A stretch of 64,000 nucleotides of DNA from Rhizobiaceae bacterium (lineage in GTDB: Bacteria > Pseudomonadota > Alphaproteobacteria > Rhizobiales > Rhizobiaceae). The stretch covers positions 3,631,501-3,695,500 of the forward strand of contig JAMLJB010000001.1 of assembly GCA_023953835.1 (NCBI GenBank), in the 5' to 3' direction. Made by a program: the position numbers and the translations under genes. Each line of letters begins with the position of its first letter. Within the stretch, counting starts at the first letter, position 1. Below, piece by piece: positions 1-5,803 of this stretch. The notes under the pieces were generated by a model. The model worked only from the letters and a program-made list of their open reading frames with translations, searched no databases and was not told where the DNA came from.

Positions 1-185
1 ACCGTCTGCCCCGGCTCAAGCCGGGTGTCGGATTTGGCGCGACCGCCCTCCACGCGGATCTGGCCCGAACGCAGCAGCTTTTGCAGATGGCCGAAGCCAA
101 GACCCGGATAGTGCGCCTTAAACCAGCGGTCGAGCCGCATGCCCTGTTCGTCCTTCTGAACGACAATCTGTTCGACGCCTGCCAT
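1..185 (-). CDS. RluA-family 23S rRNA pseudouridine synthase, N-terminal part (truncated by window edge)
   Basis: The first 61 residues are visible; the rest lies before base 1. The peptide has the S4 RNA-binding domain expected at the N-terminus of RluC/RluD enzymes: an MRLDRWF segment near residue 16, GLGFGHLQKLLRSGQIRV near 29-46, and a basic stretch leading to RLEPGQ. RluC/RluD proteins isomerise uridines in 23S rRNA. The start is an ATG preceded by AAGGA at a 6-nt spacing. crcB ends 41 nt upstream on the same strand, so the two are probably co-transcribed. The catalytic domain is not visible, so RluC versus RluD versus another paralogue cannot be decided. Confidence 0.85.
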   Translation of the reverse strand, partial: MAGVEQIVVQKDEQGMRLDRWFKAHYPGLGFGHLQKLLRSGQIRVEGGRAKSDTRLEPGQT

Positions 186-226
186 GCAAATTCCTTCATG
201 CCGGCCAAGGCCGGTCCAGCCCCTAT

Positions 227-610
227 CTATCCGATGCTGCGAACGAGCCAAAGGCCCGCGAACACCGCAACAAGCGAACCCACCACGCTGGCCGCCACGT
301 AGAGCAGCGCGATCTCCGTGGTTCCGCGCTCCCACAGCGTCGCGAAATCCAGTGAAAACGCGGAAAAGGTCGTGAAGCCGCCAAGCACGCCTGTGGCGAG
401 GAAGAGCCGCACCGCCTGGCTGTCGCCCGACCGGCGCGCCAGCACCGCAATGAGGACGCCCATCAGGAAGCATCCGATGAAATTCACCGCAATCGTGCCG
501 TAGGGAAAGCTCGGCCCTGCAATTCGCATCGCCGCAATATTGGTGAGGTGTCGAAGGCCCGCACCGATCCCGCCGCCAAGTGCAACAACGAGCAGTTCAG
601 TCACGTCCAT
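227..610 (-). CDS. crcB: Fluoride ion channel/exporter CrcB (Fluc)
   Basis: A 127-residue protein with about four hydrophobic segments, the usual size for CrcB/Fluc, which works as a dual-topology dimer in the inner membrane to expel fluoride. Diagnostic motifs are GGGIGAGLRH (residues 13-22), GTIAVNFIGCF (38-48, with the conserved Asn) and GVLGGFTTFSAFSLD (74-88). The ATG at 610 has GGAGG only 1 nt upstream, while an in-frame GTG at 604 has the same GGAGG at 7 nt, so the real start may be GTG604 (125 aa). No fluoride riboswitch is apparent in the short gap from tig. rluA-type gene follows on the same strand. Confidence 0.93.
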   Translation of the reverse strand: MDVTELLVVALGGGIGAGLRHLTNIAAMRIAGPSFPYGTIAVNFIGCFLMGVLIAVLARRSGDSQAVRLFLATGVLGGFTTFSAFSLDFATLWERGTTEIALLYVAASVVGSLVAVFAGLWLVRSIG

Positions 611-623
611 GCCTCCAAACAGG

Positions 624-646
624 AAGGCCGCCTGAGCGGCGGCCTT
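624..646 (-). terminator. Stem-loop after tig, likely terminator
   Basis: AAGGCCGC (624-631) pairs perfectly with GCGGCCTT (639-646) across a 7-nt loop, 28 bp beyond the tig stop codon. On the minus strand there is no strong T-run after it, so it may act as a weak terminator or an RNA 3' end before crcB. Confidence 0.5.
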
Positions 647-673
647 CGGATAACTTCGTGCAGCCGGACCCGC

Positions 674-2137
674 TTACTCGCTGTCCTTGGCCGCCTTCTT
701 CTTTGCCGGAGCCTTCTTCTTAGGCTCCTCGTCGCCTTCCGCCTTGTCGGCCTTCTTCGCGGCGGCCTTCTTGGCAGGCTTTGCCGGAGCCTCGTCTTCC
801 TCGTCGTCGGCGGTCAACTCTTCCTTCGACACCTTCTTGTCGGTGACCGAAATCTTGCCGAGCAGGTCGTCCACGACCTTTTCCTCGAAGATCGGAGCGC
901 GCAGCGTGGCGAGCGCGTTCTGGTTCGAGCGATACATCTCGAACACCTGCTGCTGCTGGGCAGTCGGGTAGCGACGCACGGTCTCGAACAGGGCGCGCTG
1001 GACCTCCTCATCGGACACCTTGATGCCGGCCTTCTCGCCGATTTCGGCAAGGACAAGCCCGAGGCGCACGCGGCGTTCGGCGAGGCGCTGATATTCGGCG
1101 CGCGCTTCTTCCTCCGTCGTTTCCTCGTCCTCGAAGGTGCGACCGGCAAGCTCAAGGTCGCGGTTGACCGTCTGCCAGATATTGTTGAACTCGGCCTCGA
1201 CGAGGTTCGACGGGGCCTCGAACTGGTAGCTCTTGTCGAGCTGGTCGAGAAGCTGGCGCTTCACCTTCTGGCGGGTGATCGAGCCGAACTGGCTCTCGAT
1301 CTGGCCGCGCACGATCTCCTTGAGACGCTCCAGCGACTCGAGGCCGAGGGCCTTAGCAGTATCGTCGTTGATGTCGAGCTTGCCGGGCTTCTCGACGGCC
1401 TTGACGGTGACGTCGAAGGTCGCCTCGCGACCGGCCAGATGCGGCGCGCTGTAATTGTCCGGGAAGGTAACGGTGATGGTCTTTTCGTCGCCGGCCTTGA
1501 GTCCGACGAGCTGTTCTTCAAATCCCGGAATGAATTCCTTGGAGCCCAGCACGAGCGGCTGGTCCTGCCCGGCGCCGCCGTCGAACGGCTCGCCGTTCAG
1601 CTTGCCGAGATAGTCGATGGTCACGCGATCGCCGTCGGCGGCCTTGCCTTCCTTCGGCTCGTAGCTGCGCGCGGATTCCGCGACGCGCCCGACCTGCTCG
1701 TCGACTTCCGAATCCGGCACGTCGTAGACCGGGCGGGTGACGGCGATGCTGGAGAAATCCTGGATCTCGATGGCCGGGATGACCTCATAGGCAAGCTGGA
1801 ACTCGAAGTCGGCATTGCCGGCGAGAACCTTCTCGGCTTCCTTCTCGTCCTCGGTCATGGTGATTTCGGGCTGCATGGCGGCCTTTTCGCCGCGCTCCGA
1901 CAGGATGTCGCGCGCCGAGTTGGACAGCACCTCGTTGACGACCTCCGCCATGAATGACTTGCCGTACATCTTGCGCAGGTGCTGGAGCGGCACCTTGCCG
2001 GGGCGGAAGCCGTTGATACGAACCTTGTCCTTGGCGTCGGTCAGGCGCTTCACAAGCCGCGCTTCCATATCGCCGGCGGGCACCGTGACCTTGATTTCGC
2101 GCTTGAGACCGGTGTTGAGCGTCTCGGTAACCTGCAT
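674..2137 (-). CDS. tig: Trigger factor, ribosome-associated chaperone/prolyl isomerase
   Basis: 487 residues. The N-terminal ribosome-binding domain carries the GFRPGKVP signature (about residues 44-51) that docks on L23 at the exit tunnel. An FKBP-type PPIase domain spans about 165-250 (VTIDYLGKLNGEPFDGG, FIPGFEEQLVGLKAGDE). The alpha-helical C-terminal chaperone domain follows. The last roughly 50 residues form a low-complexity Ala/Lys/Glu tail, which makes the protein longer than the E. coli one (432 aa) and is common in rhizobia. The ATG is preceded by AAGGG. The gene is followed by a stem-loop and then crcB. Confidence 0.97.
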   Translation of the reverse strand: MQVTETLNTGLKREIKVTVPAGDMEARLVKRLTDAKDKVRINGFRPGKVPLQHLRKMYGKSFMAEVVNEVLSNSARDILSERGEKAAMQPEITMTEDEKEAEKVLAGNADFEFQLAYEVIPAIEIQDFSSIAVTRPVYDVPDSEVDEQVGRVAESARSYEPKEGKAADGDRVTIDYLGKLNGEPFDGGAGQDQPLVLGSKEFIPGFEEQLVGLKAGDEKTITVTFPDNYSAPHLAGREATFDVTVKAVEKPGKLDINDDTAKALGLESLERLKEIVRGQIESQFGSITRQKVKRQLLDQLDKSYQFEAPSNLVEAEFNNIWQTVNRDLELAGRTFEDEETTEEEARAEYQRLAERRVRLGLVLAEIGEKAGIKVSDEEVQRALFETVRRYPTAQQQQVFEMYRSNQNALATLRAPIFEEKVVDDLLGKISVTDKKVSKEELTADDEEDEAPAKPAKKAAAKKADKAEGDEEPKKKAPAKKKAAKDSE

Positions 2138-2464
2138 TTTTGAACCCTTGTTGTCACCGCACGAGGCGGGTTTTCCCTAGCATCCTGATGGAATTCCTGT
2201 GCCGGAACGGCGCGGGACGGGCCTGCCGAAGCCCGGCAATTTGCCGGCAACTTCTGAAAACCCTTCCTACAACGCGTCTAAGCTTTTGTTATTCCTTGCC
2301 AATTTCCCGAAAGACAAAAGCAAGCCGCTGGCCCGGTCACGTTCGGTTGGCCTTTTGTCATAGGCGACGCCAATTTTCAACCGAATTTGCCGTTCAGGGG
2401 CCGGTGTCGAATGCGCCCTCACATTGACAGAATGATTGCTGCATGGGATGTGCAGCCGCGGAAC
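2138..2464. other. Intergenic region between tig and tRNA-Leu (divergent promoters)
   Basis: 327 bases without a convincing gene. It must hold the tig promoter (minus strand) and the tRNA-Leu promoter (plus strand). For the tRNA a perfect TTGACA lies at 2424-2429, but the -10 about 17 nt on (GATGTG) is poor. I saw no repeat or riboswitch-like structure. Confidence 0.4.
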
Positions 2465-2549
2465 GCGGATGTGGCGGAACTGGTAGACGCCCCGGATTTA
2501 GGTTCCGGTGCCGAAAGGCGTGGGGGTTCGAGTCCCTTCATCCGCACCA
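2465..2549 (+). tRNA. tRNA-Leu (anticodon UAG)
   Basis: Complete 85-nt class II tRNA. The acceptor arm GCGGATG (2465-2471) pairs with CATCCGC (2539-2545), followed by discriminator A and an encoded CCA (2547-2549). The anticodon stem CCGGA/TCCGG encloses TTTAGGT, giving anticodon UAG. A long variable arm typical of tRNA-Leu lies between the anticodon and T arms, and GGTTCGAGTC supplies the T loop. A TTGACA -35 element sits about 36 bp upstream. Confidence 0.97.
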
Positions 2550-2572
2550 ATTCCTGCGGCCGCCCGCGCTAC

Positions 2573-3175
2573 ATGGGCTGGAACCGAATTTGGGAAATCC
2601 CGGTATTGGATGCTTACAGCCATCTCCGCATTCTTGTCAGCCTGATCCTCGGTCTTGCGATCACGCGGGTGCTGTCCGGCCTTTCGCGGCGAATCCAGCT
2701 TCCCTCCCGCACCGAGGGCATGTTCACGCAGATCGTCTGGGCGATCGTCATTCTGCTCGGCACCGTGCATTTCTGGTGGTGGGAGTTCGGCCTGCGCGGC
2801 GTCGATCACTGGCATTTCGGAACCTATCTGTTCCTGCTCACCTACGCCTCGTTGAATTTCCTCATGGCAACGCTGATCTTTCCCGACGCCATACCGGATC
2901 ACGCCGAAAGCGAAACGTTCTTCATGCAGCGGCGCAGATGGTTTTTCGGACTGTTTGCGGCGTCGTTCGCCTTCGATTTCATCGACACGGCGATCAAGGG
3001 AAACGCCTACCTGCAATCGCTCGGCCCGGAATATCCGGTCCGTCTCGCGTTTGGCGTGGTCATCGCAATTGCCGCGATGCGGGCGCGCACCCTGCGGACC
3101 GTCATGCTGCTCGGTCTTCTTTGGCTGGCCTATGATCTCAGCTGGATCGCACGGCGGTACGACAGCCTGGACTGA
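2573..3175 (+). CDS. Hypothetical integral membrane protein
   Basis: About 200 residues starting at MGWNRIW, the first ATG after the tRNA; the longer open frame upstream reads through tRNA-Leu and is discounted. Four to six hydrophobic segments are visible: near residues 15-35 (LVSLILGLAITRVL), 45-65 (IVWAIVILLGTVHFWWW), 70-95 (FLLTYASLNFLMATLIF), 115-130, and a C-terminal block around AIAAMRARTLRTVMLLGLLWLAY. I do not recognise the family. There is no good Shine-Dalgarno before the ATG, so a downstream TTG (PVLDAYSH) is another possible start. It converges on the gene pair on the other strand. Confidence 0.7.
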   Translation: MGWNRIWEIPVLDAYSHLRILVSLILGLAITRVLSGLSRRIQLPSRTEGMFTQIVWAIVILLGTVHFWWWEFGLRGVDHWHFGTYLFLLTYASLNFLMATLIFPDAIPDHAESETFFMQRRRWFFGLFAASFAFDFIDTAIKGNAYLQSLGPEYPVRLAFGVVIAIAAMRARTLRTVMLLGLLWLAYDLSWIARRYDSLD

Positions 3176-3179
3176 CGTC

Positions 3180-3767
3180 TCAATAGAAAGGCTCGGTATA
3201 GAGCGGCGTGTCGCCGTCGAGGAACTGCTTGATCTGCGCCGCGCCGTCGCGGCCAACCGCAATCTTCACGAAAAACGGACGCTCGCGCATGTCCTGCTCG
3301 ATCCGGCGTCCTTCGCCCTCCGGCAGGTAGAAGCGCTCGATGCCGTAGGTCGGGCGGACGACTGCACCGTCCGATTGCGCGATGCTCCGCAAATTCACCT
3401 CGCCGCGGATGTCCACTTCACCGGAGGCGGGAGGCGGTTCCAGCGGCGTGTCGAACGACGCGCGCGTGACGTTCCACGTACCGTCCGCGCCCGGCGCAAG
3501 GCGAACGAATATCGGAGCCTTGCCGGAACTGGCCGGCACAGGAGGGATATTGGCCACGAGGCCAACGGGAATCTGGGCGATTTCATAGCCCAGCCTGACA
3601 TAGTCGCCCCGCAGGAGATCGCGCGGATCAACAGGCTCGACCTTGAGCACGACCTCGCGTCCGTCGCGCAGCACAGCGGCGCGGCCCGCGATCATCCAGC
3701 CGAGAAAGCCGATCTGGAGCAACGCCACCAGCGCGGCCGGAAGCAGCGTGCGGCCTGTGCTCATCAT
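3180..3767 (-). CDS. GDYXXLXY-domain membrane-anchored protein
   Basis: 195 residues with one N-terminal membrane segment (LLPAALVALLQIGFLGWMIAG) followed by an extracytoplasmic domain containing RGDYVRLGYEI, the GDYXXLXY signature of this uncharacterised family. Its ATG overlaps the stop of the upstream DUF2157 gene as ATGA, so translation is coupled; these two families are habitually encoded side by side. The function is unknown; a shared envelope role for the pair is an inference from the conserved linkage. Confidence 0.9.
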   Translation of the reverse strand: MMSTGRTLLPAALVALLQIGFLGWMIAGRAAVLRDGREVVLKVEPVDPRDLLRGDYVRLGYEIAQIPVGLVANIPPVPASSGKAPIFVRLAPGADGTWNVTRASFDTPLEPPPASGEVDIRGEVNLRSIAQSDGAVVRPTYGIERFYLPEGEGRRIEQDMRERPFFVKIAVGRDGAAQIKQFLDGDTPLYTEPFY

Positions 3768-4873
3768 GCCTGCCTCCCGTCCGCATCCCTGGCCGCGATG
3801 CTGCGCTCGATCCGCGAAATCGCAAATGCGGCGATAGCAAGCGCAAATCCCGAAAAGAGGAAAAGCGCGCCCGTCTCGACCATGGTTCCAATGGTCGAGA
3901 AATAGAGCACCGCAAGCTCCAGCGTGAACGCAAGATAGGCGACCCACCGCATCAGGCGGCTCTGACGCCCGCGCAACACCAACGCCGCAACGATCCCGGC
4001 GAAAGCGATGAGCGAGAGGCAAAGCATCGGCCAGAAATCATCGGCGAACTGCGCCTGAAGCAGGCCGATGCCAAGCAGGAAACCTATCAGCGGGTGCACA
4101 GGCTGCGGCCCGCCAAGCTGCGCAAAGCGCTCGACGGCATCCGGCGCGAACCAAGCGGCGAGGAACACCGCGGCAGACAGGACGATCAGCACAATGCCGA
4201 CCAGCACGGCACTATCGCTTATGCCATAGAGCAATGCGTAGAACATGGCGGCAAGGATCACGAGGTGACGGGCCGCGCTGCTTTTCGTCCAATAGGAAAC
4301 GATCCAGATCGCCGCGAGCATCAGCAGGAAGACGAAGCTTGGCCCCTGGTTGATATGGTCGAGATCGAAAGCTGTCAGCAGCCATGCCGTAGAAAGCAGC
4401 ACCGAAGCATTGGTCAGGATCGGGGACCGCAGCAGCAGCGCCGCGATGATGCCCGCCGCGCACCAGATGAAGATCGCCTCCGATTCGTCGCCCGACATAT
4501 GATACATTTGGCCGATCAGCGCGATTGAGGCGCCGAAGGCGGCGAGACCCACCAGATAGAGCGCTTCCGCGAATCCTGCCCTGTCGCGCAGCTTGAAAAC
4601 AGCGCCGCCGATATAGCTGGCCGCGATGATCGCGAACAACCCGGCGACGCGTGCAATGCGCGGCACCTGCTCGATATTGGCTGCCACGATGATGAGGATT
4701 GCGGCCGCGACAAGCACAGCGGCCATGACCGACAGGACCCTGCCAAGGCTGATCGCGGATCTGTCCGATCTTTCCACGTCGCGCCGCAGCGCGCCGGCCG
4801 TCGCTTCGTCTATCAGGCCGCGTTCAACCCAGCGGTCGATGTCGCGCCCCACCCTGGCGGCATGTCCGGCCAT
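3764..4873 (-). CDS. DUF2157 multi-pass membrane protein
   Basis: 369 residues. A soluble N-terminus of about 40 residues (DIDRWVERGLIDEATAGALRRD) resembles the DUF2157 head domain. It is followed by roughly ten hydrophobic helices (for example VMAAVLVAAAILIIVAANIEQV and FALAIAAFAISRIERSIAARD). The gene ends inside the start codon of the GDYXXLXY gene and the two clearly form an operon. The start ATG at 4873 has no strong ribosome binding site. Function unknown. Confidence 0.9.
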   Translation of the reverse strand: MAGHAARVGRDIDRWVERGLIDEATAGALRRDVERSDRSAISLGRVLSVMAAVLVAAAILIIVAANIEQVPRIARVAGLFAIIAASYIGGAVFKLRDRAGFAEALYLVGLAAFGASIALIGQMYHMSGDESEAIFIWCAAGIIAALLLRSPILTNASVLLSTAWLLTAFDLDHINQGPSFVFLLMLAAIWIVSYWTKSSAARHLVILAAMFYALLYGISDSAVLVGIVLIVLSAAVFLAAWFAPDAVERFAQLGGPQPVHPLIGFLLGIGLLQAQFADDFWPMLCLSLIAFAGIVAALVLRGRQSRLMRWVAYLAFTLELAVLYFSTIGTMVETGALFLFSGFALAIAAFAISRIERSIAARDADGRQA

Positions 4874-5074
4874 TCTGTTTCGCGCCCCGGTCCTTCAATC
4901 TGTGAGCGACACGCAGTCGAAAATGGCTACCTGCGTTTGAATGATTTGTCCATTCGAACAGTCCGTACATGTACGCGATGTGACAGGAAAATGACATGGA
5001 ATCAAGCGAATCACGCATCAACCGCATCTCATGGTGCAATGCAAAAGACGCATTGCTGCTATGCAGCATCTTCT

Positions 5075-5103
5075 CTTTAACATGCCGGGAAGGGGGATTA
5101 TCT
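5075..5103 (+). promoter_or_regulatory. Candidate promoter of the DUF1127/small-RNA locus
   Basis: CTTTAA (5075-5080), 17 nt, then TTATCT (5098-5103), 54 bp before the first DUF1127 start. Spacing fits a sigma-dependent promoter. In Rhodobacter the equivalent locus is driven by RpoH-type stress sigma factors, but the -35 here lacks a clear CTTG, so the sigma factor is left open. Confidence 0.3.
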
Positions 5104-5156
5104 AGGCATTGTTCAGAGAGAATGATGAAACGAATAAAGACGAAACGAGAACTGAA

Positions 5157-5297
5157 ATGAGCCTGATCCGCAATTTCCGCAACTGGCGTCGCTACCGTGA
5201 GACCGTCACGGAGCTGAATCGCCTTTCCAACCGCGAGTTGGCCGACCTGGGCATCAACCGCACCGAAATTCACACGGTGGCCCGCAAGGCCATCTAA
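5157..5297 (+). CDS. DUF1127 small Arg-rich protein, copy 1 (CcaF1-like)
   Basis: 46 residues starting MSLIRNFRNWRRYRETVTEL and continuing to LADLGINRTEIHTVARKAI: the complete DUF1127 (YjiS-like) domain, basic in its first half and ending in the conserved LGIxRxEI segment. DUF1127 proteins of alphaproteobacteria are linked to stress responses and RNA turnover; R. sphaeroides CcaF1 is an RNA-binding example co-transcribed with CcsR RNAs. An in-frame ATG 48 nt upstream would add a non-domain leader, so ATG5157, matching the second copy, is preferred. Copy 2 follows after 42 nt, then the CCTCCTCCC hairpin array. Confidence 0.93.
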   Translation: MSLIRNFRNWRRYRETVTELNRLSNRELADLGINRTEIHTVARKAI

Positions 5298-5339
5298 GTC
5301 CGGCGCGAATACCGCGACAGACGTCGAAAGAACTTGAAA

Positions 5340-5480
5340 ATGAGCATTATCGAGAACTACAGGAACTGGCGCCGCTACCGTGAAACCGTCACGGAACTGA
5401 GCCGCCTTTCCAACCGCCATCTTGCCGATCTCGGCATCAACCGCGGTGAAATTCCTTCGGTGGCCCGCCGGGCGATCTGA
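5340..5480 (+). CDS. DUF1127 small Arg-rich protein, copy 2 (CcaF1-like)
   Basis: 46 residues, the same length as copy 1: MSIIENYRNWRRYRETVTEL, then LSRLSNRHLADLGINRGEI and SVARRAI. Most residues and long stretches of DNA are shared with copy 1, so this is a recent tandem duplication or one kept similar by conversion. Its TGA is at 5478-5480 and the first CCTCCTCCC hairpin begins 17 nt later. The arrangement DUF1127 then hairpins is that of the R. sphaeroides ccaF1-ccsR locus. Differences cluster at residues 3-7 and 31-41, so the two proteins could have slightly different RNA preferences; that is speculation. Confidence 0.93.
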   Translation: MSIIENYRNWRRYRETVTELSRLSNRHLADLGINRGEIPSVARRAI

Positions 5481-5497
5481 AGGTGAAGAGATTCGCT

Positions 5498-5521
5498 CCG
5501 GCCTACCTCCTCCCAGGCCGG
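5498..5521 (+). ncRNA. CCUCCUCCC hairpin 1
   Basis: CCGGCCT (5498-5504) pairs with AGGCCGG (5515-5521); the 10-nt loop is A plus CCTCCTCCC (5506-5514). It is the shortest stem of the array and the only loop lacking the AT prefix. Confidence 0.85.
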
Positions 5522-5529
5522 GACGGAAA

Positions 5530-5564
5530 CAGCCAATCGTCATCCTCCTCCCGATGATTGGCTG
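5530..5564 (+). ncRNA. CCUCCUCCC hairpin 2
   Basis: CAGCCAAT (5530-5537) pairs with ATTGGCTG (5557-5564); an inner CATC/GATG helix closes the loop after a 3-nt CGT bulge on the 5' side. CCTCCTCCC is at 5544-5552. Confidence 0.85.
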
Positions 5565-5571
5565 GACTTAG

Positions 5572-5606
5572 AGCACCCGCCGGATCCTCCTCCCCCGGCG
5601 GGTGCT
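5572..5606 (+). ncRNA. CCUCCUCCC hairpin 3
   Basis: A perfect 12-bp stem, AGCACCCGCCGG (5572-5583) with CCGGCGGGTGCT (5595-5606), and the 11-nt loop ATCCTCCTCCC. It is the strongest hairpin of the array. Confidence 0.9.
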
Positions 5607-5654
5607 GAAGGTCCAAGGCAGTTTGCCGCTGCCTCAAAACGAACGGCAAAAGGT

Positions 5655-5691
5655 TTTTGCCGAGGCTATCCTCCTCCCAGCCAAGGCAAAA
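5655..5691 (+). ncRNA. CCUCCUCCC hairpin 4 (with competing folds)
   Basis: TTTTGCC (5655-5661) pairs with GGCAAAA (5685-5691) and GGCT (5664-5667) with AGCC (5679-5682) around a GA/AA internal loop; the loop is ATCCTCCTCCC (5668-5678). The 5' arm can instead pair with an upstream CGGCAAAA (5644-5651). Confidence 0.85.
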
Positions 5692-5695
5692 TTGG

Positions 5696-5724
5696 CTGGT
5701 TCCAATCCTCCTCCCTGGAGCCAG
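5696..5724 (+). ncRNA. CCUCCUCCC hairpin 5
   Basis: CTGGTTCCA (5696-5704) pairs with TGGAGCCAG (5716-5724), nine pairs including one G-U, around loop ATCCTCCTCCC (5705-5715). Confidence 0.87.
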
Positions 5725-5736
5725 TCGCACATACAG

Positions 5737-5767
5737 CGCCCGCCGGATCCTCCTCCCCCGGCGGGCG
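5737..5767 (+). ncRNA. CCUCCUCCC hairpin 6, last of the array
   Basis: A perfect 10-bp stem, CGCCCGCCGG (5737-5746) with CCGGCGGGCG (5758-5767), loop ATCCTCCTCCC. It is followed by TTGTCATTTT, so it may double as the terminator of the transcript, 36 nt before trmFO. The upper stem is nearly the same as that of hairpin 3. Confidence 0.87.
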
Positions 5768-5803
5768 TTGTCATTTTCGGCGTATGGGGCTATCTCCCCC
5801 CGC

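Larger units (their letters stand above)
5481..5770 (+). ncRNA. Array of six CCUCCUCCC-loop hairpins (cuckoo/CcsR-type small RNAs)
   Basis: Downstream of the DUF1127 pair there are six copies of CCTCCTCCC (5506, 5544, 5586, 5670, 5707, 5749), each lying in the loop of its own inverted repeat. The stems differ in sequence while the loops are invariant (five are ATCCTCCTCCC), a covariation-like pattern that shows selection for hairpins displaying this motif. This is the signature of the cuckoo RNA family, known as CcsR1-4 in Rhodobacter sphaeroides, where the RNAs are processed from a transcript shared with a DUF1127 gene and act in stress response and C1/glutathione-related regulation. The loop resembles the anti-Shine-Dalgarno end of 16S rRNA. 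The strand is set by the DUF1127 genes. The identification is by architecture and motif only. Confidence 0.9.

Noticed and set aside
611..673. Fluoride riboswitch before crcB
   Set aside because: The tig-crcB gap is only 63 nt and contains a simple GC-rich hairpin; no crcB-motif pseudoknot could be made out.
548..1957. Open frame of 469 codons on the plus strand over tig
   Set aside because: It is a Leu/Arg-rich antisense shadow of trigger factor with no family motif or ribosome binding site, a common effect of high GC.
2387..2572. N-terminal extension of the hypothetical membrane protein through tRNA-Leu
   Set aside because: It would translate the tRNA sequence; the membrane protein starts at or after 2573.
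5506..5757. CRISPR-like interpretation of the six CCTCCTCCC repeats
   Set aside because: The repeated unit is only 9-11 nt, spacing is irregular and each copy lies in a loop with a matching stem, so it is not a CRISPR array and there are no cas genes.
5657..5803. Upstream extension of trmFO and other frames inside the CCTCCTCCC array
   Set aside because: TrmFO proteins begin at the FAD motif; the array is explained as structured RNA, and its apparent Pro/Leu-rich peptides come from the repeats.
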